64,000 nucleotides of DNA from Mnemiopsis leidyi (lineage: Eukaryota > Ctenophora > Tentaculata > Lobata > Bolinopsidae): NCBI GenBank assembly GCA_000226015.1, contig JH153076.1, positions 32,304-96,303 on the forward strand. The letters are read 5' to 3'. Positions 45,701 through 58,473 of this stretch are shown piece by piece. The first letter of the stretch is position 1; each line of letters starts with the position of its first letter. A program made the translations under genes and the position numbers. The notes below the pieces were generated by a model. It did not search any database. It saw only the letters and a program-made list of their open reading frames with translations, and was not told where the DNA came from.

Positions 45701-48700
45701 TGCTGAAAAATCGCGTGATTTAAATTTTGCCGTGCCAAAATTGTCGAAAGACGGTTGACAGTGGAATTGGAACAACTTTCTTGCGTTTGGCTCAGAACTG
45801 TGCAATAATTTCTGAGCGGGGTGACTTTGTCTGCGCCGCCAACAATATCTCTGGCCCCAAGCTCCATCAGATTTGTCTTTATTGTTAAATCTCTCGCCAA
45901 CGATTGTTTGGCGAATCGAATTCTATCTGCGGTGCAAGCACAGAAATCCTTATTTAAGAATGAAGTGCCTTTATTATCAATATCATTTAGGAATAATGGG
46001 AGGCAAATCGTCTGCCGCTCAGATATCGAAGAATACAAATCCGAATGTGATAACTCTTCTCAAAAGAAATTTTGAAAAAAATGAATCCCTCGTAGGTGTC
46101 CGAAGAATCACAATATCTTCTTCAGAAAATTTCATCGTATCAGATTAACCAGATTGCGAGAAAATTGAGCCAATTAATCAGGCCGATGAGCTATTAAAAT
46201 AAAACTCAAAATAATGATAGTCAACCTCTCTGGTCCGAGGTCTACTTATGAAGAATTGAGTTAATGAGGTCACCTTTATACTGCATCACGTGAAAAAGAC
46301 ACAAACATGATCTATATATGACCCATGATGACAAAGACGTGCTCCAAACAGATCACAAAAACAACAACAAAGAAACAGAAAAATTTATAAAACAGACAAT
46401 GCCACGAGATATAGAAGAACTCTTTTTGTGTTCGGAGCTTGGAGCCGGTAAAATTCACATTTTCATGGCAGAAGTTAGGGAAAGTAGAGTTGTCCTGACA
46501 GGAAAAGTTTAACTGGAGTAGGACGACCCCGCCTAGACAAACTTTAACTAATTGTGTCAGGAACTAGTGTGATATTTTAAATAAGATTAAGTTAGTCCGT
46601 CACTGCGTCAGACTGAGGGTAAGATAAAGTAATAAAGAAGGAGTTAAACTATCAGGAAGGTTAAAAGAAAGTAGTTAGACAAGAAAATCATCAGACGAAA
46701 ATCTAGACGTGTTGGAACTTTCTCTCTCCGTTCTGAGAGGTGTTCTTGTAAAGACTGGCTGAGTTACCTCGACCCACATCAGCTATATAACATCCAACAT
46801 CCCTCCCAGACATGTTTCCCGCAACATGTTCCACCCAATCCACCAATCACAGCACTCCTTCTTTCAAACCCACCAATTACAGACCAGGAAACGGTCACGT
46901 GTCCCGGCACCGCGGGAGACGGAGGAAGGACCATCGTCTGGTTTAGTCTCCCAACACAAACAACTCAGTTATAACCAAAAGCCGGGGAGGAACTCCTATA
47001 TCCTACAAGATCACATGAGCCCAATTCTCTGATCTGATTGGTTGAGGGCAGCCTGAACATGACATGATTGGTTGCATGGACGCGGAGGTAATAGCGGCAA
47101 AACGGGGACTATTTTTAGCTGCATTACGTCGTCTGTTTTACCTTGGCCCGGAGTATACACAGCTAGTGCAGGGAAAACACCTCCTTTTTAAACAAATTAC
47201 GTTATTGCACCTGTTTAGCTATAATAAACAGCTCCGGCAGCATTCCGGACGTATAGACTAAGTTAGCTTGGCTTACTTATTAGTAAATTTGTTACCAACG
47301 AACGGGGGCCTAATAGTTTGAGTCGGCAACTTATGGGTCATCGTAACATACCATTGGTGCCAGCTATAGTCAGATACCATGTAGTACCCTTAGGGAGGCA
47401 CTGCATGCACAGGAAAGTGACGTAATAGAAGGCAGGGAAAAATCTAAATGTTTAAGAATTCAAGAATACTATAGGCCACTCGATGACTAACTTTCCTTAT
47501 ACAAAGCATCAAACTATTTCATGAGGACATTTAAACTGGCTTAATTGTAATTGCCAGGCTGAAAACTAGGTTTAGATCAAGTCTGGGTCATGTAGTCACG
47601 TTCTGCATCACGGAAATATTGTAAGCAGAATTTTGGAGAATGGACTTCTGCAGCGAAAACGTTATTTAAAAAGAATTCTGGCCAAGTAATGACCTTCCAA
47701 AGAACTTAAATAGTTTGATAATCAGTAATATGTATTTCTAGATGTGGATGAAGGTCTTGTTACGAATAACCAGCAGAACGCAGTTTGATGTTAAGCTTAC
47801 TGTCTAGAAATTTGAAGTACGTCTATAAATTTGTCGTACGTTAAGCACAAAATGAGATCAATCCGCGTGGTTACAACGTTCTAAACTAACGATTTGTACA
47901 TTTTCTCTCTCCCTTATTTCCCGTCAATTATTGATTTAGACCGGCTGATTTTCTCAGACAATGGAATGGATTAGTAATCGTAGTGACCTACACTCCCGCT
48001 AACTATGTGATGCTAACCTACCAGTCCGACCGTTCACTAAAGCAGCACTGAAGAACAGATCTGGTCCTTATCACGATGGTAGACGGTAAAGCCAAACATT
48101 TGGAGTCCGAAGATTTTAGATTTACTTTTAGGAGTTCACGAACTTACAGCTTGTCACAGAACTGACGGTGACGGCCGGGAGCTGGCGTAACTACTTGGTC
48201 GCTGTCTTCTCGACAACACGGCCAAATTTACATCAGCGGCAGGAGCATTGAAAAGTTGCGCTTAAAATAGGGAGGAAAAGTTGACAACAGCAGTTATCTA
48301 TGACTGCATTTGTTAAGCATCTGGGAATAGAAACTAACTGTTCTGCAGCACATTACAACAACAACACGGAAACCAGCACTTATAGCTATAGCTTCATCGG
48401 CAATTACAAGTTTGAAACGGTAAGCGCGGGTTACTTAAGCGCCCATTATCTTTTTAAATATGTTATCACACTGAATTGTTCAACAGTAACCAGCGTGGTT
48501 CGAAAATAGTGCTTTGAAAATAGATTTTCCCACAATAGAATAAGGTCAAATCAGTGACAAAATTAAACGAAAACAAATTATGTTTGATTTATCGACAATA
48601 GCTTTTTATCCCTTCAGCGAAATTTGCAATCACCAAATAAGAAAAGCTTGTGAATTTGAGATAAAAAACATTCCACGTACTGCACAACCAATGCTTCAAA

Positions 48701-51700
48701 ACGACTTTCCCATAATCCCATGGTGATCATACGACAATTTTGTCCATTCTGTGATACGACAACAGCGATTTAACAATTGAAATGAAAATTCGTCTATGTA
48801 ATTTGGTGAACTAATAAGTCATTGGACTGGTAAGTGTGACAAATTCACTGAAAGATGAGCTGCCAAAAATAATAGGTTTCCATGGGAACAACAAATGGGG
48901 TAAAAATAGACGGAGTTATTTGACATGTTACCAGAAAACAGAGCACAGGACTGGTTTTTAATTTGATTATGTGTGAATTTGATTAAATAGCAGTGCTGAG
49001 CACATGATTTCATAGTTCGTAATCTATGGAATCATTGTTAAAACGCAAAAACCCGCTCTATGGTCGAACTGAAAGACGCTCGGTCTAAAGAGGAAACCCA
49101 GAAAAAATTAGGGAAATAAATTAGATCGCACTTGTTCACTTCATACAATTCATTACAATCTGGGGTCCTAATTAAGTCCATCAACAAGTTTAATAATTGG
49201 AAGGCGGTGCCCAATTAGCCACGAAGGATAAAACCACTCTTATCGGTACACAGCTATTACTCCTGACCGTAAAAGAGGTTTAGTGTTTTGAGCTAATTGA
49301 TGAACGTGTTTCAGCGGTCAGATCCGGAGGAAGAAGTGATGAACAAGTGACGACAATGTGGCTAGAAGGGCGGAATACCGGTCATTATTGACTTCATCAG
49401 CGTTTTCGCCATTTCATGGTTTAGTTCAATTACCGGGGACAGGAAAATGAACTTATAGAAATTCGAAAATGTTTGACGACGTGGTTTATAGATCAGATTG
49501 ATAATAATGGCGATATGAAAATAGATTCTATTCGAATAGTTCATCATAGATTTGGATTTTTGTTAGTGTTCTCTGCGACTTGCCAAACGTAATAATGCAA
49601 CAATGTTCACATTTTGAACTGCTGAACGATGCCTTATTAGGTTAAAATGAAATAATTAACCTTAAAAGGACTGTCAGTCGATCCACAAGAACAAGCTTGT
49701 AAATTTTAGCGGGCTGACTTTAAGTTTATATAGGCCATGATATGCGAACGTCAAATTTGAAGTCATTTCTGATAATTCAGTTTGATATAAAGGCAAGCGT
49801 GTGACTGGTTACTGATAAGATATGGCAAGGCAGGTAAGGTAACAGTAAATGCATGGTTGTATTCAAGTTATTTAATAAGTTACGTAAAACAATAATTGAG
49901 TTAGGACAAAGATTAGGCTCAAATTCGCCTTCAGATGACGTGAAACTGTATACTTTGAGCGAAACATGGTAGATGTGTAAGATATAACCATAATCTACTG
50001 GTTGAGGCCACGAGCGTCGAGCGATCAATGAAGTCAGAGCTTTTCAGACTCCGACAATTATTAACTCTTCAAAGTTTCACCTAATCTGAATCAGTTTACC
50101 TGTTAACAGGTTAACAGTGGTCTCGTGGCACGAGCCGCCATATAGCTGAGATAGAAGAGTCTTTATATCACTTAGCACTATACAACTGGACCAGTTAAGT
50201 GTAACTGTGATAATGGTCACCCTCGATTTGTAAAATACGGCCGTTGGAACACGTTAAGTTAAGGTTTAAACCACTCACTGCTTATAGACTAGAAAATGTC
50301 CAAATATAGTTCCGGTAGGTTTTATATTCATATCAAGACTATCTCGATATCCTCTGCGATGGAGCAGCTAAACTTTAAGAAAGGTACTTAAAAACCAAGT
50401 TAAATATACAAGTGGAAGAATCAAGAAATGGGTCCAGGATTGGACTATTATCGCACAAAACTGCTGGTTAAAGAACGATACGAACATGCTTCAGTCTGTT
50501 ACCATCAAAAATAAAATCCGAAGAAGACGCATTTAAACAATGTCGAACATTTTCAATATTTGAGGTAAACTTGAAGTTGAAAGAATCCGACAACTTACTC
50601 CTTAGTCCTTATGTGGCGGCCCCAGGCCCCTTGCACTTTGCAGGGTTGCAGCAGGTGGAGAATTTGCATATGAGACATCAGACAATCTAGCAACATTTCA
50701 CACAAACTGTACTTCGATAGCTACTATCACGCTTTTAACGGAGGTAACCCGGCCAGCCAACCTGACATGATGTACACATACGACCACATCAATTCAACCA
50801 GAGCAGAGAGGTCGGGGCGCCAGCGAAGTTGTGATTGGCGCATAAGATTAAGAATGCACGCGGAGGGTCGACTCCTTTATTGTTGTCATTGCGCGGCTTT
50901 TTATAACAATTTAATAATCTCGATATCTCTAACTTACTTGTTTTTCTACTTCATTTAACCCAGTCACAATATCATTTGACAGAAAATTCAAATATATAAC
51001 TCAGCCATCGATGTTATAGTGAACCAACAATAAACAATGACAATTGACAATATTGGTACTGAAATGATTTATGATTGGTGGGTTCGTTTTTCCTGCTTAA
51101 CCTTTTATATTTAATTTTGTATTCATGTTTTAAACAAAATGATAATTTAAAATATGTTTTTAACCATAAAAAAATTAAAACTAATTTTATAATCATATTT
51201 AAAAAATTTTGTTATAAATTCAAAATTCTTCAAAAATTTAACCGTCCATTTGTAATATTTTACGCTAAGCCGCGCAGTACATTTTCGCAAATCTAGAAAT
51301 GGACGTAACTGGCGAAATCGAGCGCTAAAAACAAAATATGTTTCAAAAGGTGGCCACTACAACATTAATTTAAGGATTTTTGAATTTTGGTAAACGACCT
51401 TACAATACTCAGTGAAAAGGTTTTGAATTATATACCATGATAAAATATTTCAGTACACCATGAGGCTATAGCTAACACTTTTACATAAATTTTGTTTGAT
51501 GATTAATCCGTTCAGGCGGATTGGATATCTTAATACAGGTCACTGGTGACTGGTCAACCTTCCAGAAAAACGGAACATGGAAAAGGCCAAAGGGTTACGA
51601 CTTGGGCTTGTAAAAGGCTTTAATCACATGTTAATAAAATGTTAATGATATGAATAGGTTATAAATAATTGTGGCCGTGTTATCACATTCGATCATTTAG

Positions 51701-52142
51701 ATTATCTAAAAGTTTTTGAAAATTCAATTTACCAGCTTCCAGTCCTAATTGCTAATGTCCCATTTTTTTGTTTCAACCTTAGCTTACAATTAAGTGGTCT
51801 TGACTGTTAATTGTGCACTTTAATGGTGATCATTTGGTAAATATTCAATATTGACGTCAATCTGTGGTCAACACTTGATTTAGTCCCAAAATCATTCAAT
51901 CATTTAGCTAGTTCAAGATCTTCAATCCTCCTTCTTGATGAAGTCAGTATCAAAATACAAACTACGAAAATTTCCCATTTTTAGAATCCGATGCATTGAA
52001 TCAAGTTGGATTGTACATTTTTACAGTGCACTGTAAATGAAAATAGGCACACAACATAGGCACACAACAAATTTTGGGTTATTATTGTGAAAGTTTTCAT
52101 TGAAATAATGAATCAATATTTTCCCCATGTAGATAAGTCAAG
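42786..52142. other. Long non-coding stretch, 42.8-52.1 kb
   Basis: No convincing exon on either strand. The main feature is the CCAAT-rich promoter-like region at 46780-47075. Another inverted CCAAT (GTGATTGGCGC, about 50840) sits in a GC-richer patch that could be the promoter of the gene starting at 52143. Overlapping open frames on both strands near 45700-46150 cannot both be real and match nothing recognised. Confidence 0.4.
46780..47075 (-). promoter_or_regulatory. CCAAT-rich promoter-like region with TATA and E-box, probably minus strand
   Basis: Six CCAAT motifs (46835, 46843, 46873, 47021 forward; about 47037 and 47067 inverted) and GTCACGTG (46894-46901) lie above TATATAA at 46784-46790. 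Relative to that TATA, the CCAAT and E-box sites are upstream only for minus-strand transcription, predicting a start near 46755. The dependent gene is not known; a long 5' leader intron reaching the transferase-like gene at 29748 is conceivable but unsupported. Confidence 0.35.
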
Positions 52143-55100
52143 ATGGCTACCCTCGGTGTTATGAACAAGAATGCTGGTCAAGATACAAGGATTTATGGGC
52201 TTCACGACAATTTGTTTAGGAGGCGCATCGATTTAAAGCGAGAAGAAGTAATGGTTCAATATAATTTATTCATTTTTTCAAAAGCTGTGCATGATGAGTA
52301 GGTAGGCTGAAGGTCATGTTGAGCACTAGTGAAGCAAGATGCTTCCAAGTTTCCAGCTTTTTTATGTGCAAAAAAATCACAAAATCGTAACACTTGAAGC
52401 TTGTACACAGAACAACAAACTTGGCGAGTTCTAAAGTCAGCCTGTTCGTTAGAATAGCTCACATGGCATAAAACAGTAATATACATACTAAATGAATATC
52501 GATTATTGATGTGGTGTCGCTCTATTTAAAGAGAATGTGAAGGCATAGTGGTAAATAGATCGCAGAATGATTATGAAAACGCATAAATATCAACATTACC
52601 ACCTATTTGTCATAAAATGATGGAGATATTTTTGGAAAAAAGGTTATTTGTAGCCTGATACACATGCCAAATGAATATGTTACAGATGCGGGGGCAGGGG
52701 CTCTTTTTTCATATCTATATCCTGCGGAAGAAGAAACGATCGAAAAGTGGGTGAAAGGTAGGCCTCAGAGCGTCAGGGAAAGGTCATGTTATACTTGTTA
52801 TACTTACAAGATTCGCCCAGCAGCAGATCACGAGACCTGCTGATCACAAAGAGGAGTGGCTTCATCAACAGGCTGCTAAGCAGAATGCTACACTAGCGCT
52901 CGATCTCTCAGCCTGCCAGCTATTATTATACACGGCCTATAATAAAAAACGATTAGGTTCATACTTTATAATCTATATCTATATGATCAGTATGACTTTA
53001 TGATCTGTGTGACCTTCATTGGATCAATTTATATAAAATCATTTCAACTAGCTAATTTTTTCAGGGAAACGCTCCGTTCGCATATCCCAATGGTCCTGGC
53101 TCTGGTACTAGGAATGCTTTGGTTTGGCACTCAGAGCCCGTTGACCTTCCTTGTTAGTGACATGAATTTGACGAAATTGTTAATATCATTTGCTGTACTT
53201 GACCCATCCTTGGTCGTTTGGTTAAATGCTGCCACATGAAAGAAATAATTTTTGACCCTCCTCAAACTTCAAAGAATTCTAACATCTGTACTTTATCACT
53301 GAAATTTCGTTAACAGATCTGCGTTCAATAAAACAAGTCGAATTAGCACCCCTCAAATCACATCCCACAGATGCGGGGCGTCGTCATTTCCCCGGGTACA
53401 CACGTCACAAAAGGCTAGGACATCAAGACAAGACGGGTCTCGTAAGCCGAGACGCAACACCTCAGCCTGAGCACAGGTAAATAGACCGTTTTTCAGCCGT
53501 CATCGTCAAATTTCGTCAGCAAAGGGTGCTCTTTCCAATCAGATCCTTTGTATATCAATGAGAATTGGTTTGCTTCAAAATTTTCCAATCAGATCCTTTG
53601 TATATTTATGAGAATTGGTTTGCGTCGAAATTTTCCAATCAGATCCTTTGTAGGTATATCAATGAGAATTGGTTTGCGTCAAAATTTTTACACGTCAAAT
53701 ATAAATCAAAACTCAAAAGTAGAACGCATATCTTTTGTTTGCTGCATCCTCAAATATTTTTCTACGACAGATAATGTCATTGCTGTGTATAATCGACAAA
53801 TCTTCTTGAATTTTTGGCTTGGTGCCGTAGAGACCATTGGCTTAATGACGTAATGTGTATTTGCAAATACGAATATACCAGACAATTATGAAATAAGAAC
53901 GACGAGATTTAAACATTTTTTGTTTCTAATTTTAACACGACAAATCGGTATCGGAGATCTGATTTTAACAATTCAAATATCGTGCAATTCCACCTCACTC
54001 CCGTGTTTACGAACAAATCTGCTTAACAACTGTTTGTTGTGCTTCCTCTACACTTCAACATTAGTTCTATACTTTGATCTTTCTATTCAGCCAGATGCTT
54101 GGCACTGCCTGCGAACAAGTATGCCTGAACTTTGTCTTTTAGTGGACAATATTGTTTTTTATAGGTCTTGAGGTGGCGAAGTGCTATATTTTTCTTGACT
54201 AATCAATGACACGATGTACTTCAAACATTCGTTTCATCACACGTGGATTTGTTAACAAGATTTAAGTGAAGAAATATCGTACGTACTATTTCTACTTGAA
54301 GATAATTCTTCTTTCTTACAACATTTTATGAAGCTTTTAGAAGTTTAATTACAGTTTACACTAAATACTAAGGGGCTAATTAAGTCTAGAAATTAAGTCT
54401 AGAAACATGCCCAATTCAATTGTTACATCGTCTAGGATCAACTATTGACATATAGTAATAAATGTTAAGGTCGCCTGTCTCTACAAATCTACCCAATCAA
54501 CCACCATAGATGAAAATGATTTAACGAACATTTAGCGTGTTGTTCGTGTACACACTGACCAAAAAATTAAAAAAGTAAAAACATAGAACGGAGCGTTTAG
54601 GCGGAATTAAATGATCTTCAATCCGCTAGGGTGTCACATCGCTATGACCACCTCAAGAAGAGCAGCGTCTTTCCCTTCGACGATGTCAAACAAAAATTCA
54701 GTCGTGAGTTCTAGTGATTTTGTCCATATGATTGTCGTGGTGTTCGCTAAAATCAAATGTGTGCATGGATTTGTTAACAGGCCCCCTATTTGAGGACATT
54801 ATCTTACTTGATGGTCCTATGGGCTATGGATGGTATTATTGAATAAAACAGTTCTTATTGTCAGTTTATTGTTGATTCGATCCATCACTTAAATTCTGAC
54901 TCAACTGCATGCGTTAATATTTTGAGCGATGCGCTGTGTTTTTCAAACATAATCTCTAGATTCCAGATGATTTATCGAGTTTATCGAGTAAACGTGTCTG
55001 CATTTAAAATCTAAACAAATCTAGTGCTGCATCCTGACCGCGATCCACATTGCTAGAAAGATCACCTGCACTACTTACGACGTGTGTGTTAATCCTGTTG

Positions 55101-56937
55101 TGATATGTTTTCGTAAAAAACTGTTTTTGCATGCCTACTGCTTTAGCCACTCTCTCAGTTCAAATAAAATTTCACAAACTTATCGACAGCTGATTCTTAC
55201 TACGGTTAAAAATCGCAAATTTTAAAATCTTACAAATCACGATTGTGGGAGACATTAAAAATCGATTGGACCTACTTTATCCGCAGCCGCAAAAACTAGC
55301 CTGCTTGACTACGCACTAAAAACGCACTTAACAAGTCATGTTTAATCAGCACAAGACAAACGAAACGGAATAGGCGTGGCAAGTCCCGGCGACAAGGCTT
55401 ACAAGACGCCGGAATATTCCCCCGGGTATTTCAACAAGGAGGAAGTTCAGCCGACAGAAGGCAGGAACATTTCTAGTGCTCCCCCAGCCATCAGGTAGGG
55501 AAATGTAAAGATCTAGAATTTGTGGCTATATATTATATAAGGGGCAGGATTGACATCATATAGTGCTGGGATCTTTCCTAAAAGGGTAAAAGGAAGGCAG
55601 CGTCGTTGATGCAACGCATGCGAAAGTGGAATTGTTTCTTAATTCTTGCACAATTCTGCACTGAAAACTGCACCTGCAGTGTCGACTTGAAATTTTATTA
55701 TATGTGCTTTTTGTGAGATTAAAGGTTTCCTTGGTACAATGCACGCTGTTACAGTACAGCCACTGCGGTAAATCTTTAAAGGTTTTTACAGGACCTCTTT
55801 AAGCTTCAGCATGTGCTACTAAAAAGGAGGACTTATTAAACTTATTAAACTTAACTTTCCCGAAACTGAAATCACTCCCAACTTGAAATAAACGTATCGA
55901 TATCGAAAAAAGGCAGCGATTTTTGTCGAATGTTGGGATATAGTTGCCACGTAGAGGGAACCTTTCCAATTTATCCATGTTCGATATTTGTTCTTGAAAA
56001 CCTAAACCTTTCCACAAAAATTGACTGTAAAACAAACGAGCATGAGTGTTACAGTTCAGACACCGTCACAAAGCAAAATCCGCCCAAAATCGATGCAGAG
56101 TGCAATACTGTATACATATTTCATTAACTTGTAATCTCGCATATGACTGGAAAATTGCAAGGCCCCCTACCTTCGTCAAATGCTTTTTGTTGATGCACGA
56201 GATTGCTTGTGGTTAAGCTATTTTCGTACAGGAAGACAAGTTTTACATCTATTGTCGATCGTTTCTGTGCACTGTTTGCAGATATTTGAGAACTTGAATT
56301 CCTTTTTTCGTGTGGAAAAATCGTGGAATTTTCCCGATTAAAACATTCAATAACGTCATAACATATAGCATATAATAAACGGGGAAAAAAAGCTGATAGA
56401 ATTAAAAACTGAACATAACTTTAAACCTTCTACAACTTTTACCTTTTTGATTAGCTTTCAGTGACAAGATTGCGGAATATTGTGACGTCATTTGAACTAA
56501 ATTTAACGCAGTTATTGAATTTATTAATCACAATTATTACCCTGGATTCCGCAAATTTTGACTAAATTGACGTCAGAATCAGCTAGTAAGACAAGGTATG
56601 ATGTAAATGTCACGGTAATCGAGGCAACTTTCTATTTGTGCTTAACGGGACGATTGATTTCAGTTTTGGGATACGTAAACCTGTGTGGGATTACCCCTTC
56701 TTTTACTTCTTCCCAATTTACTGCCGCTACAATTAACCATTTACTTCCCTAATCTAAAGCCCCCCTCCTTCACAACCATTTACTTTCTCTAATTCTAGGC
56801 CCCCCTTCTCCCCCAGTGTACCAGAAGGACACATCAAATGGAAGAACCGACACAAACTACAAGACGTACAGGATGTGCTGGACACTGAGACTTGGAAACC
56901 TGCCAGCCCTCTCGAGCCCCTCACTATTGTGGACTGA
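52143..56937 (+). CDS. Unidentified 212-residue Pro/Tyr/Arg-rich protein, six coding exons
   Basis: Exons: 52143-52247, 53065-53152, 53371-53476, 54630-54703, 55350-55494, 56817-56937. All introns are GT-AG and the six phases fit exactly to give 212 residues and a TGA. The protein starts MATLGVMNKNAGQDTRIYGL, is hydrophilic without membrane segments, and has two PGY motifs (72-74 and 149-151, FPGYTRHKR and SPGYFNKEE) within short basic/aromatic patches. Such composition is seen in ciliary microtubule inner proteins, but I cannot name a family, so that is only a suggestion. A candidate AATAAA is at 57247-57252. An acceptor-like TTTTCCCCATGTAG lies 10 nt before the ATG. Confidence 0.72.
53532..53688. 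repeat. ~50-bp tandem repeat, three copies, in an intron of the 212-residue gene
   Basis: Units starting TTTCCAATCAGATCCTTTGT at 53532, 53582 and 53632 share ATGAGAATTGGTTTGC(G/T)TC. The third has a small internal insertion. It lies in intron 3, about 55 bp after the exon 3 donor. Confidence 0.9.
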
Positions 56938-58473
56938 ATTTGCATTCTCTATATTTTACTAGAGTTCATGTTTTCAGGGATGTAGTTGGTTTATAGGCAT
57001 GCTTTAGAGGGGTAGTTTATAGGCTACAGTAGAGGGTGAAGCTAAGTTTTAGAGTTAGTTGATAGTGGCATGATAAAAACTTTAGGAGTTCACACCTACA
57101 TGGGGGTACCGAAATGGGTCGAGAGCCTGATTTATTGAAAACTATTACATGTATTACATGGAACAAACGCATCTATCCAATTACTTATGGAGCTTGGCGA
57201 AGCTCGTGATTCTTAAAAGCTTATAATTCAAACATTGCAAAATGAAAATAAACTCAAGTCTTGAGAAAAATGTTCTTTTCTATTGATAGTAATAAGAAGA
57301 GCTAGTAAAGAGTGAAGACACCAACGCAACAAGTAAATAAAACATAAATAATCTTACTTGACTCAGAACGCTAATAAAGATACAGGAACTGTACTTTAGA
57401 TATTACTAGATGGTTGTCTGTTATCAGGTCCTATGTGGCGGGTTTATTATTGGATATAGACTCTATATTCTATAATATAAATATTATAGACCGAGGTGCA
57501 ATGATGAGTCACATGTTACAGATCTTGTCGGCAACTTCAGTATTACATTTGTCTACGTAAATTTATTATTCAAGATTAAAGTAATTAATCGGTAACAGAT
57601 CATGGTTAATGATAGCTGTTAAAAGAAATCTATTGGATACCTAAAACTGTGATTGAAGATTGTTTCAAAGATCTAAAAGTATAGAATGTAGATGGTATCA
57701 TAGCCATTGATTTGATGTCACTGTGACAGAAAATTGAATCTTGTGGGATTTGTATTGCCATAAAACTGTCGGTTGGGCGTAGCTAGACGTTGTTTATGTC
57801 AAGCAGTTATATGTCGAATGAGTGTCGACCAAAGTAATCTAAGGAGTGAAATGATCTATAACTAGTCACTGGACTCCATTTAAAATGGCTATTTTGGCAA
57901 TTCTGCAATGTTAGCAGCTGCAAATTAATTGTCCTGTGTGAAATTCGCCACATTCTGCCTGGTTTTTAGTGTCTAGCTGAAACTATATGGACTAATGACC
58001 ACTGAGATCCATGAAATGATGTGGGGAATAAAGTTTTGAGATGATATCAGCTAGTTTATACATTAACTCTGTGGCTTTTTTAAACTGGTTACGTGAATAG
58101 TCAATATTGTATATTGTGATTTGAATTATATAACCAAGGTCTAACTTATCATCATGCTTCAAATGATTCTTTAAAAAAGAGAAATAAATAAATCAAAGCA
58201 GGAGAATGGCAATATAAAAAGAAAATTACAACTAACGACCATTTCTATCGTTTCTATTCATTAAAGCATTCTGTAAAACTCTTTTAAAACTTTAAATAAG
58301 TAATCAATGCAACCTTTCATCACGTCCCGGGAGTTACTTAAAATACTATAATTAGAATTAAATTATCCGTATCACGTTTTTCCGAAACCCCAGTTAATTA
58401 ATACGTGAATCATGTCGAAATCACACAACTGAAACAGAAAATCCCAATTTTTCACTAAATTATTCCCACAAGG
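56938..58473 (+). other. 3' UTR of the 212-residue gene and short intergenic spacer
   Basis: Contains the AATAAA candidate at 57247-57252. No promoter elements for the next gene were recognised. ATTCCCACAAG immediately precedes the next start codon and could be a splice acceptor. Confidence 0.45.

Noticed and set aside
45697-46148. Overlapping 84-113-codon frames on both strands
   Set aside because: They contradict each other and show no homology, splice sites or repeats that favour any one.
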